A stretch of DNA of 40,845 nt from an uncultured Acidimicrobiales bacterium. GTDB lineage: Bacteria > Actinomycetota > Acidimicrobiia > Acidimicrobiales > CADCTF01. Location of the stretch: positions 1 through 40,845 of the forward strand of contig CADCTF010000146.1 in assembly GCA_902805655.1 (NCBI GenBank). Reading direction: 5' to 3'. A program made the position numbers and the translations under genes. Of the stretch, positions 7,787 through 14,750 are shown piece after piece. The notes below the pieces were generated by a model that did not search any database, was not told the origin of the DNA, and saw nothing but the letters and a program-made list of their open reading frames with translations. Positions within the stretch are counted from its first letter, which is position 1; each line of letters starts with the position of its first letter.

Positions 7787-8563
7787 TTGATCGAGCGGCT
7801 GCCCGAGCGCGTACGGACCGCCTCGGTCGCACGAGCCGTCACGTCCCCGTCGGCCTTCCTGATGGCCGGCGCCGGGATGGCCGGGGCGATCCTGGTGGGC
7901 GCGCCGATCGTCGCCGCAGCAGCGGTCGGCGCGGCGGCATGGGCAGCGCGCGTCGCCCTCGCCGTGCCCCGCCGTCCCGCCGGCGAGCGCATCGATCCCT
8001 TCCGGGTGGGAGAGCCGTGGCGCCGCTTCATGGCTGATGCCCTGCAGGCTCAGGCCCGCTACCGCCGCACTGTGCACCTCGACGACGCCGGCCCGATACG
8101 CGATCGGCTCACGGCCATCGGCCGCCGGGTCGACCAGGGCGTGGCCGAGTGCTGGAAGGTCGTGCGCCTGGGCGACCAGCTCGGCGGGGCCATCGACCGG
8201 TTAGGAGTGGCGGGCATCCACCGTCAGCTGCAGGAGATCTACGAAGAGCAGCGCACCGCCCGCGACCCCTCGGCCCGGGAGAGCCTCGACCGCACGCGCC
8301 AGGCCGTCGAGTCCCAGCTGGCGTCGGCCGAGCGGCTGCAGCGCGTCGCCTCCGACACGCAGAACCGCCTCCGTGTGCTCACCGCCCAGCTCGACGAAGC
8401 GGTGGCGAGGGCCATCGAGCTCTCCGTCCACACTGGCGACCTCAGCCTGTACTCGCCCCTCGACGACGACCTCGGCAACATCGTCGAGGAGATGGAGGCG
8501 CTGCGCCAGGGCATGGAGGAGACGTCCGGGTCCACGGGCGCAGCAGGCTCCGCCACGGCATAA
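7787..8563 (+). CDS. Membrane-anchored coiled-coil protein of unknown function
   Basis: 258 residues from a TTG start at 7787; no ATG or GTG is available in frame upstream before a stop. Residues about 23-60 are a long Ala/Gly/Val-rich hydrophobic stretch that could span the membrane once as a long helix or twice as a hairpin. From about residue 85 the protein is highly helical and charged (QEIYEEQRTARDPSARESLD, QLASAERLQRVASDTQNR), typical of a coiled coil, and it ends in a Ser/Gly/Ala tail. I do not recognise a named family. Spacing is 28 bases after the SBP-VWA gene and 10 before pspA. By position it may link the external SBP-VWA protein to cytoplasmic PspA, but that is inference. Confidence 0.72.
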   Translation: MIERLPERVRTASVARAVTSPSAFLMAGAGMAGAILVGAPIVAAAAVGAAAWAARVALAVPRRPAGERIDPFRVGEPWRRFMADALQAQARYRRTVHLDDAGPIRDRLTAIGRRVDQGVAECWKVVRLGDQLGGAIDRLGVAGIHRQLQEIYEEQRTARDPSARESLDRTRQAVESQLASAERLQRVASDTQNRLRVLTAQLDEAVARAIELSVHTGDLSLYSPLDDDLGNIVEEMEALRQGMEETSGSTGAAGSATA

Positions 8564-8566
8564 CCT
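8561..8566 (+). promoter_or_regulatory. Candidate -10 box for a leaderless pspA transcript
   Basis: TAACCT overlaps the TAA stop of the preceding gene and is 7 bases from the ATG of pspA; no Shine-Dalgarno sequence is present. This would give pspA its own leaderless promoter inside the operon, fitting the stress-induced behaviour of PspA proteins. No clear -35 element is seen. Confidence 0.4.
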
Positions 8567-8573
8567 GCCAGCC

Positions 8574-9359
8574 ATGTTCAGACTCTTCAAGCGCCTGGGC
8601 GCCTACATCACGGCGGCGTTGACCGGGAAGTTCAACGAGGTCGCCGACCCGAAGATCCAGCTGGAGCAGGCGATCATCGAGGCGCAGGACCAGCACCGCC
8701 GGCTCAAGGAGCAGGCGGCCAACGTCATCGCCAACCAGAAGCAGACCGAGATGCGCCTCAACCGGGCCATGGAGGAGCTGGGGAGCCTCAACGCCAAGGC
8801 GCGCCAGGCCGTGCTGATGGCCGACGACGCCACCAAGAAGGGCGACACCAAGAAGGCCACCGAGCTCACCCACGCGGCCGAGAGCTTCGCCAGCCGCCTC
8901 ATCTCCGTGGAGAACGAGGTCGAGAACCTCAAGACGCTCCACCTGCAGTCGAGCCAGGCGTCCGACCAGGCGAAGAGCGCGGTGCAGCAGAACTCGATGA
9001 TGCTGCAGAAGAAGCTGGGCGAGCGCCAGAAGCTGCTCTCCCAGCTCGACCAGGCGAAGATGCAGGAGCAGATGAACCGGGCCATGACCTCGCTGTCCGA
9101 GACGGTCGGCCAGGACGTGCCCACCTTCGACGAGGTCCGCGACAAGATCGAGCAGCGCTACGCCAAGGCCCTCGGGTCCTCCGAGCTGCAGGGCCAGACG
9201 GTCGAGGCCCGCATGCTCGAGGTCGAGCAGGCCGCCATGGACACCGAGGCGCAGTCCCGCCTCAGCCAGATCCGCTCGCAGCTCGGCCTCGAAGAGGCGG
9301 TCTCGGCACCGGCGGATGATGCGAAGCCCGTCACCGAGGGCGGCACCACCGCCGTCTGA
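8574..9359 (+). CDS. pspA: PspA/IM30/Vipp1 family membrane-stress protein
   Basis: 261 residues from ATG (MFRLFKRLGAYITA), an amphipathic N-terminal helix of the kind that binds stressed membranes. It is followed by the family's long coiled coil over about residues 20-185 (DPKIQLEQAIIEAQDQHRRL, ENLKTLHLQSSQASDQAKSA). A linker (VGQDVPTFDEVRDKIEQRYA) leads to a final helix near 215-240 (RMLEVEQAAMDTEAQSRLSQ) and an acidic tail. The family forms ESCRT-III-like oligomers on the inner face of the membrane. The ATG was preferred over in-frame codons further upstream because those lie inside the previous gene and the N-terminal helix motif starts here. It is the last gene of the plus-strand operon and converges on the monooxygenase gene 20 bases away. 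Confidence 0.93.
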   Translation: MFRLFKRLGAYITAALTGKFNEVADPKIQLEQAIIEAQDQHRRLKEQAANVIANQKQTEMRLNRAMEELGSLNAKARQAVLMADDATKKGDTKKATELTHAAESFASRLISVENEVENLKTLHLQSSQASDQAKSAVQQNSMMLQKKLGERQKLLSQLDQAKMQEQMNRAMTSLSETVGQDVPTFDEVRDKIEQRYAKALGSSELQGQTVEARMLEVEQAAMDTEAQSRLSQIRSQLGLEEAVSAPADDAKPVTEGGTTAV

Positions 9360-9379
9360 CCCGGGGGGCGGGTGAACGG

Positions 9380-9499
9380 CTACAGCAGCTCGTAGTCCTC
9401 GAAGTTCGGCTCCCGGGTCTGCTTCCAGTACTCGAGCAGGCTGAAGGGCCAGTTCTGGGCCGTGCGGCCCGTGGCGTTCTTGTACCAGGTGCTGACCGA
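9380..9499 (-). pseudogene. Out-translated C-terminal tail of the monooxygenase (after in-frame TAG)
   Basis: Continuing the monooxygenase frame past the TAG at 9502-9500 gives 39 sense codons and a second stop (TAG) at 9382-9380. The encoded tail includes STWYKNATGRTAQNWPFSLL and LEYWKQTREPNFEDYELL, which read as the normal C-terminus of this flavoprotein family (WYKN...G...NWP...EYW). The tail has kept a perfect frame and sensible residues, so the stop is recent, is read through, or is a sequencing error. Confidence 0.8.
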
Positions 9500-11296
9500 C
9501 TACACGCCCCAGGCCATGCGGAGGTTCTCGGCGTCGACCCGCTCGTTGTAGGCGTCGTGCACCTCCGGCTTCGGGTCGATGGCCCGCACACCGGTCTCGA
9601 GCATGCGCCGGATGCAGCCGGCCACGTAGTGCACCTCGCACTCCGAGAAGTAGATGATGCTGCCGTTCACCACGATGTTCGTGTTCGGGCCGTAGAGCAT
9701 GAAGAAGTTGGGGAAGCCGGGGAGGGTGATGCCCAGATAGGCGCGGGCGTCGCCACCCCAGTGCTGGTGGAGGTCGGTGCCGCCTCGCCCGGTGACCTTC
9801 ATCGGCGTGAGGAAGTCGGAGGCCTTGAAGCCGGTGCCGTAGATGATGACGTCGGCGTGGTGCACCGTGCCGTCAGTGGTGCGGACCCCCTCCGGGGTGA
9901 TCTCGGCGATCGAGTCGGTCACCAGGTGCACGTTCTCCCGAGTCAGGGTCCGAGCCCACACGCCGTTGTCGAGGATGAACCGCTTGGAGAACGGGGCGTA
10001 GTCCGGGATGACCTGGGCGAGCAGCTCGGGGTGACCGTCGAACTGCTTGGTCAGGTAGTCGGTGAGGAACTGGCGCATGAAGTCGTTGCCGGCGCTCACC
10101 GACCGCTCGCCGCCGTCCCACTCAGGGTCGACGGTGGCCAGCGGCATCATGCCCTCGACGCTGCGCCAGAAGAGCCAGAAGCGGTGCCAGTGCGTGTAGC
10201 CGGGGACGTTCCGGCGCAGCCAGTGGATCTCCGGGGAGAGAGGATCCGTGTACAGCGGCGAAGGGATGAACCACGCCGGCGTGCGCTGGAAGACGGTGAG
10301 GTCGGCCGTCTGCTCGGCGATGGCGGGGATGAACTGCCCGGCGCTCGCGCCCGTGCCGATCACCACCACCCGCTTGCCGGCGAGGTCGACCGAGTGGTCC
10401 CAACGGGCCGAGTGGAACGACGGGCCTTCGAAGCGCTCGACGCCGGGGATGTCGGGGAGGCTCGGCCGGTTCAGCTGGCCCACGGCGCTCACCACCGCCT
10501 GCACCTCGATCGCCTCCTCCCGCCCGTGCTCGTCCACCACCTGCAGGGTCCACGTCGCCGACTCGTCGTCGAAGGCCACGGCCGTGACCTCGGTGTTGAA
10601 GCGGATGAGCGGGCGGATCCCCGACTCGTCTGCCACCCGGCGGAAGTAGTCGAGCAGCACGGGCTGGGACGAGTAGTGCTCGGGCCAGTCGCTCCGCTGG
10701 GCGAAGGAGTAGCTGTAGAACAGGTTGGACACGTCGACCCGGCAACCCGGGTAGGTGTTCTCGAGCCAGGTGCCGCCCACGTCGGCGTTCTTCTCGAACA
10801 CGACCACGTCGAGGCCCGCCTGTCGCAGCCGGTGGGCGGCGGCCAGCCCGGACATGCCGGCGCCGATGACTGCCACGCGGAAGGGCCGGTCGGGAGCCAG
10901 CTCGTCCTTGCTCCAGGTCGGCGTGCGGGGGTCCTCGCCGAGGTTCAGCTCGTCGCGCAGCACCTCCATGTAGTCCTCGAACGGCCGTCCGCTCGAGGTG
11001 AACTCGAGCAACGACCGCAGCACCTCCGGCGACGGGTCACCGGCGGGCTCCTGCCCACGAAGGCGCACGAGCGCCTGGAACGCCAGCTCACGGGCTTCGG
11101 CCTGCTGCTCCGGCGACAAGCCCGCCGTCGGGTCCATCAGCTTGGCCAGGCTGGGACGGAGGTGCTCGGGAACGAGCGAGAGGTCGTTCAGCGCCGCCGC
11201 AAGGGCCGGAAGCAGAGCGGGGATCTCGGCCTGTTCCAACGCGGCGCGAACCGTCTCATCGTCGGCGGAAGCCAGGTCGGCGGCGAAGTCAGGCAT
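9500..11296 (-). CDS. Flavin-containing (Baeyer-Villiger type) monooxygenase, interrupted by an in-frame stop
   Basis: About 598 residues from ATG 11296; a GTG at 11314 would add six. An N-terminal helical extension of about 135 residues precedes two nucleotide-binding folds: GAGMSGLAAAH for FAD and VVVIGTGASAGQF for NADPH. GGTWLENTYPGCRVD matches the [AG]GxWxxxx[FY]P[GM]xxxD fingerprint and FEGPSFHSARWD approximates FxGxxxHTxxW. Such enzymes insert oxygen next to a carbonyl or oxidise heteroatoms in the cytoplasm; the substrate cannot be read here. The frame stops at TAG (9500-9502) although 39 further codons of conserved tail follow in frame, so the gene is either a nonsense mutant or carries a sequence error. 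It follows proB by a short gap on the same strand and is not a normal part of the proB-proA locus. Confidence 0.85.
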   Translation of the reverse strand: MPDFAADLASADDETVRAALEQAEIPALLPALAAALNDLSLVPEHLRPSLAKLMDPTAGLSPEQQAEARELAFQALVRLRGQEPAGDPSPEVLRSLLEFTSSGRPFEDYMEVLRDELNLGEDPRTPTWSKDELAPDRPFRVAVIGAGMSGLAAAHRLRQAGLDVVVFEKNADVGGTWLENTYPGCRVDVSNLFYSYSFAQRSDWPEHYSSQPVLLDYFRRVADESGIRPLIRFNTEVTAVAFDDESATWTLQVVDEHGREEAIEVQAVVSAVGQLNRPSLPDIPGVERFEGPSFHSARWDHSVDLAGKRVVVIGTGASAGQFIPAIAEQTADLTVFQRTPAWFIPSPLYTDPLSPEIHWLRRNVPGYTHWHRFWLFWRSVEGMMPLATVDPEWDGGERSVSAGNDFMRQFLTDYLTKQFDGHPELLAQVIPDYAPFSKRFILDNGVWARTLTRENVHLVTDSIAEITPEGVRTTDGTVHHADVIIYGTGFKASDFLTPMKVTGRGGTDLHQHWGGDARAYLGITLPGFPNFFMLYGPNTNIVVNGSIIYFSECEVHYVAGCIRRMLETGVRAIDPKPEVHDAYNERVDAENLRMAWGV

Positions 11297-11347
11297 GGAG
11301 GCATCGTCGCGCACGGTGCCCGTCTCGGCAGTTCGTCCGGTGCTTCG

Positions 11348-12433
11348 TCAGGGGAGGACGACGAGGTCATCGCGGTGCACGACCTCATGGGCCACGTCCG
11401 GCGGCAGGTCGGCTGTGCGTAGTCCGGCCCACTCGGCGATGCGGGCGGCGGAGTGGCGCACGAGCCCCTTGGCGAACACCTCACCGGCCAGGTCTGCGAT
11501 CTCGACCGCATCGTCGGCTCCGAACGCACCGATGACCTTCACCACCCCCGCCGGGAGGAGCGAGGTGTTGCGCTCGGTGATGGCTCGGCGCGCGCCGTCG
11601 TCCACCACCACGGTGCCCGAGGCGCCCACGGCGAAGGCGATCCACAGCTTGCGGGCGGGCAGCCTCCGGTCGCGAGGACGGATCACGGTGCCGACGCCCG
11701 GGTCGCCCGCCAGCGCCGCGGCCAGCACCCCGGGGCGGGCGGCGCCGGCGATCACGGCGCGAACACCCGACCACGCCGCGATCTTGGCTGCGGCCAGCTT
11801 CGAGGCCATGCCTCCGCTGCCCCGGGCCGACCCGGCCCCGCCGGCCGCCCGCTCGAGCTCATGGTCCACCTCGAGGATCTCCTCGATCAGCGACGCATCG
11901 GCATCGAGGCGCGGATCTGCGGTGTACAGGCCCGGCGTGTCGGTGAGCAGCACCAGCGTTCGGGCGCCCACGAGGTGGGCCACGAGAGCAGCCAGCCGGT
12001 CGTTGTCCCCGAAGCGGATCTCCTCGTCCGCGATCGCATCGTTCTCGTTGACGATGGGGATCACCCCCATCTCCAGGAGCCGGCGGACGGTCTGGCGGGC
12101 GTGCAGGTACTGGCGGCGGTGCACGAAGTCGAGCGGTGCGAGGAGCACCTGCCCGGCCACCAGGCCGAGATCGGCGAGGACCTCGTCGTACACCCGCATG
12201 AGCCGGCTCTGGCCGACCGCAGCCACCGCCTGGAGGGTGGCCAGATCGGCCGGACGGGCCAGGCCCAGGGCGGGGAGGCCGGCGGCGATGGCTCCGGACG
12301 ACACGATCACGACCCGCTGCCCCGTGGCCCGCATCGCCGCCACCTCACCGCAGAGCTTCTCGATGGCGGCCCGGTCGATCTCCCCGGTCTCGTCGGTGAG
12401 CGAGGAGGTGCCGATCTTCACCACGAGGGTCAC
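11348..12433 (-). CDS. proB: Glutamate 5-kinase
   Basis: 361 residues, the typical kinase plus PUA domain length. It phosphorylates glutamate at the gamma-carboxyl with ATP, the first step of proline synthesis. Visible signatures are VVKIGTSSL at the N-terminus, VSSGAIAAG, NENDAIADEEIRFGDNDRLA in the middle of the kinase domain, and GSGGMASKLAAAKIA. The C-terminal PUA domain starts around residue 275 (ARKLWIAF, VDDGARRAI, SLLPAGVVKVIG). The start is GTG 12433, overlapping the obg stop by 4 bases (GTGA), so translation is coupled to obg. This matches the actinobacterial obg-proB order, but proA does not follow directly. Confidence 0.96.
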   Translation of the reverse strand: MTLVVKIGTSSLTDETGEIDRAAIEKLCGEVAAMRATGQRVVIVSSGAIAAGLPALGLARPADLATLQAVAAVGQSRLMRVYDEVLADLGLVAGQVLLAPLDFVHRRQYLHARQTVRRLLEMGVIPIVNENDAIADEEIRFGDNDRLAALVAHLVGARTLVLLTDTPGLYTADPRLDADASLIEEILEVDHELERAAGGAGSARGSGGMASKLAAAKIAAWSGVRAVIAGAARPGVLAAALAGDPGVGTVIRPRDRRLPARKLWIAFAVGASGTVVVDDGARRAITERNTSLLPAGVVKVIGAFGADDAVEIADLAGEVFAKGLVRHSAARIAEWAGLRTADLPPDVAHEVVHRDDLVVLP

Positions 12434-13668
12434 CGGTCGTGCTCGTACTCGAAGCTGAACCCCCCGATGTGGATGATGTCGCCGTCCTTGGCCCCTGCAC
12501 GCTGCAGCGCCTTGTCGACGCCCAGCTTCTTCAGCTTGTCCCGCACGTAGGCCAGGGCCTGGTCGTTGGTGATGTCGTTGACGGCGATGGCCCTCAGCGC
12601 GGGCCGGCCGAGCACCACGAAACCACCGTCGTCGCTCCGCTGGACGTTCACACCCTCGGGTTCCGGTCGGTGCACGACGAAGGAGTCGGCCAGCGGCTGC
12701 TCGGACCGAGCCTGTTGCACCAGGGTGGCCAGGCGGCCCAGCACCTCCTGGAGGCCCTCGCCTGTCACGGCGGAGAGGCGGGGGCCGGACCACTCGATGT
12801 CGGGCTCCGCCGCGTCGGCCCTGGAGCCCACCACGACACGGGCTCGCTCGAGCAAGTCGGGGCGGTACTGGCCGAGCTCCTGCAGCAGGATGCGCTCCTG
12901 GTCGGCGGGCGCCCGGCCCTCGGACGCGGCGAGGTCGATGAGCACGAGCAGCACCCTGGCGCGCTCGATGTGTCGCAGGAACTTGTGGCCGAGCCCTCGA
13001 CCTTCGCTGGCCCCCTCGATGAGGCCCGGGATGTCGGCCACCACGAACTCGGCGTCGTCGTAGCGCACCACGCCCAGGTGGGGCAGCAGCGTGGTGAAGG
13101 GGTAGTCCGCGATCTTCGGCTTGGCCGCCGACACCCGGGAGATGAATGTGCTCTTGCCGGCGTTCGGGAAGCCGACCAGGGCGACGTCGGCCATGAGCTT
13201 GAGCTCGAGGTTCAGATAGCGCTCCTCCCCTACCTCACCCTGCTCGGCGAAGTTCGGCGCCCGCCGCCGGTTGGAGAGGAACCGGGCGTTGCCCTTGCCT
13301 CCCTCACCGCCTCGGGCGGCCAGGTACCGGTCGCCCTCGTGCACCAGGTCGGCCAGCACGCGGCCCTCGAGGTCTCGCACCACCGTGCCCTCGGGCACGG
13401 AGACGAAGAGGTCTGCGCCGCGAGCGCCGTGGCGCGCCTTGCCCTGGCCGTGGAGGCCCTTGGCCGCGGCGCGATGCGGATGGTCCTTGAACTGCAGCAG
13501 CGAAGCGGCGTGGCGATCGGCCACCAGCCACACATCGCCTCCCTTGCCACCGTCGCCGCCGTCCGGCCCACCGAGCGGCACATGGGACTCACGGCGCGTG
13601 GAGACAGCACCGGCACCGCCGTTGCCCGCCTTCACGTGAACCTGTGCTTCGTCTACGAACCCCGACAC
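12430..13668 (-). CDS. obgE: GTPase Obg/CgtA
   Basis: 412 residues from GTG. The three Obg parts are all present. The Gly-rich Obg fold covers residues 1-158 (KAGNGGAGAVS, GGDGGKGGDVWL, GGEGGKGNARF). The G domain covers about 159-330, with G1 GFPNAGKST, G3 DIPGLIEGA and the PFTTL switch I. A C-terminal OCT domain ends the protein (GFVVLGRPALRAI, DGDIIHIGGFSFEY). It is an essential GTPase tied to 50S ribosome maturation and stress signalling. It sits 11 bases after rpmA and overlaps proB by 4 bases, the usual rplU-rpmA-obg ribosomal cluster. Confidence 0.97.
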   Translation of the reverse strand: MSGFVDEAQVHVKAGNGGAGAVSTRRESHVPLGGPDGGDGGKGGDVWLVADRHAASLLQFKDHPHRAAAKGLHGQGKARHGARGADLFVSVPEGTVVRDLEGRVLADLVHEGDRYLAARGGEGGKGNARFLSNRRRAPNFAEQGEVGEERYLNLELKLMADVALVGFPNAGKSTFISRVSAAKPKIADYPFTTLLPHLGVVRYDDAEFVVADIPGLIEGASEGRGLGHKFLRHIERARVLLVLIDLAASEGRAPADQERILLQELGQYRPDLLERARVVVGSRADAAEPDIEWSGPRLSAVTGEGLQEVLGRLATLVQQARSEQPLADSFVVHRPEPEGVNVQRSDDGGFVVLGRPALRAIAVNDITNDQALAYVRDKLKKLGVDKALQRAGAKDGDIIHIGGFSFEYEHDR

Positions 13669-13679
13669 GGGGGTGGAGC

Positions 13680-13937
13680 TCAGCCCTCGGCGGGCAGGAC
13701 GTCCACCAGCTTGCGGCCCTTGCGGGCGCCGAACTTCACCTTGCCCGGCGAGAGGGCGAACAGCGTGTCGTCGCCACCGCGACCGACGTTCTCGCCCGGA
13801 TGGAACTTGGTGCCCCGCTGGCGCACGATGATCGTGCCGGCGTTGACGGCCTGGCCGTCGAACACCTTCACGCCCAGGCGCTGGGCCGCGGAGTCGCGCC
13901 CGTTCCTGGTGGAGCCTCCACCTTTGGTCTTCGACAT
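13680..13937 (-). CDS. rpmA: 50S ribosomal protein L27
   Basis: 85 residues. [20 protein letters not shown] is the classic L27 start, whose N-terminal tail reaches the peptidyl-transferase centre. There is no N-terminal extension, so the cleaved form known from Firmicutes is not needed. [19 protein letters not shown] and [12 protein letters not shown] are family signatures. It lies between rplU (9-base gap) and obg (11-base gap). Confidence 0.98.
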   Translation of the reverse strand: MSKTKGGGSTRNGRDSAAQRLGVKVFDGQAVNAGTIIVRQRGTKFHPGENVGRGGDDTLFALSPGKVKFGARKGRKLVDVLPAEG

Positions 13938-13946
13938 GTGCGGTGC

Positions 13947-14255
13947 CTAACCCTTCGTGATGCCGGTGATCTCGATCATCGTGTACTTCTGCCGATGACC
14001 CCAGCGCTTCCGTTGGTTCGTCTTGTTCTTGTAGGTGAAGCCGCGGATCTTGGTGCCCTTGGCCTCGCCGACCACTCGCGCCGCCACCGAGGCACCCGCC
14101 AGCTGGCCACCGGTGAGGACGCTTGCGCCGTCGACCACCAGGATGGGCGTGAAGGTGACCTCGTCGCCCGCGGCGACACCGAGGCGCTCCACGTTCACGC
14201 GCTGGCCCTCGGCCACGCGCTCCTGCTTCCCACCGGTCTGGATGACTGCGTACAT
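13947..14255 (-). CDS. rplU: 50S ribosomal protein L21
   Basis: 102 residues from the ATG at 14255 (MYAVIQTGGKQERVAEGQRV). The open frame extends 30 codons further upstream, but the L21 consensus starts here and AAGGA stands six bases before this ATG. The C-terminal KIRGFTYKNKTNQRKRWGHR contains the rRNA-binding basic patch. First gene of the rplU-rpmA-obg-proB group; a possible promoter lies 64 bases upstream. Confidence 0.98.
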   Translation of the reverse strand: MYAVIQTGGKQERVAEGQRVNVERLGVAAGDEVTFTPILVVDGASVLTGGQLAGASVAARVVGEAKGTKIRGFTYKNKTNQRKRWGHRQKYTMIEITGITKG

Positions 14256-14298
14256 GCTCCGTCCTTCGCTGCAGAAGATGTGCGGCCGCGCCGCGAGG

Positions 14299-14324
14299 GG
14301 CGCTTGCGCCAGCGGGTCAGTGTA
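14299..14324 (-). promoter_or_regulatory. Possible rplU promoter and leader hairpin
   Basis: The 111-base gap between rplU and the upstream small membrane protein holds TACACT (14319-14324, minus strand). A short hairpin follows, with stem GGCG/CGCC and a 4-base loop at 14299-14310. A start at about 14312 would give a leader of nearly 60 bases. No good -35 is visible. Nothing else is recognised in this gap. Confidence 0.25.
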
Positions 14325-14366
14325 GGGGAAGAGCCGAGGCAGCACCGACCCGAGGCCGACACCGGC

Positions 14367-14735
14367 TCAGCTACGGGCTGGTGCTCCAGACGGGGCCAGC
14401 TCGACGCCGCATGCCTCCAGCTGCCGCCGAAGCACCGCCTCAGCGGAGTCCGGGCCCGTGCGCGGGGCCCCCGAGCCGACCCCCCCGAACATCCGTGAGG
14501 TCTGCACGCGGTCCACACAAGCCTGCGCCTCCTGAGCCTCCGCCACCCGCACTCCGGCCCAGGCGGTCACGACGAGGGCAAGGGCGCCGATGGCGGCTGC
14601 CACGGCCAGCGCGATGCGGTAGGGGTCCGGGGCTCCGCCACCCGTAGAACCCGCCCCCACGCGGCGCGGGCCGGCATCGCTCGGCGGTCCGAGGTCGATG
14701 GGCTCGAGATCACTCGGCTCGAAGCTGCTCCGCAT
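14367..14735 (-). CDS. Small single-pass membrane protein of unknown function
   Basis: 122 residues from ATG 14735, with AGAGGA six bases upstream. An acidic/Pro-Gly N-terminus of about 38 residues (FEPSDLEPIDLGPPSD) would be cytoplasmic. Residues about 41-64 (IALAVAAAIGALALVVTAWA) form one transmembrane helix. A C-terminal domain of about 55 residues with two Cys (QACVDRV, LEACGVEL) would be outside, where the pair could form a disulfide. It follows the RNase E/G gene by 15 bases and precedes rplU. I do not recognise the family. Being co-directional and well initiated, it is very likely real. Confidence 0.75.
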   Translation of the reverse strand: MRSSFEPSDLEPIDLGPPSDAGPRRVGAGSTGGGAPDPYRIALAVAAAIGALALVVTAWAGVRVAEAQEAQACVDRVQTSRMFGGVGSGAPRTGPDSAEAVLRRQLEACGVELAPSGAPARS

Positions 14736-14750
14736 GGTGGTCCTCTTCGC

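Noticed and set aside
5737-8031. Minus-strand frame of 764 codons
   Set aside because: Antisense to the SBP-like and SBP-VWA genes, whose signal peptide and MIDAS motifs are clear; no motif in the minus frame.
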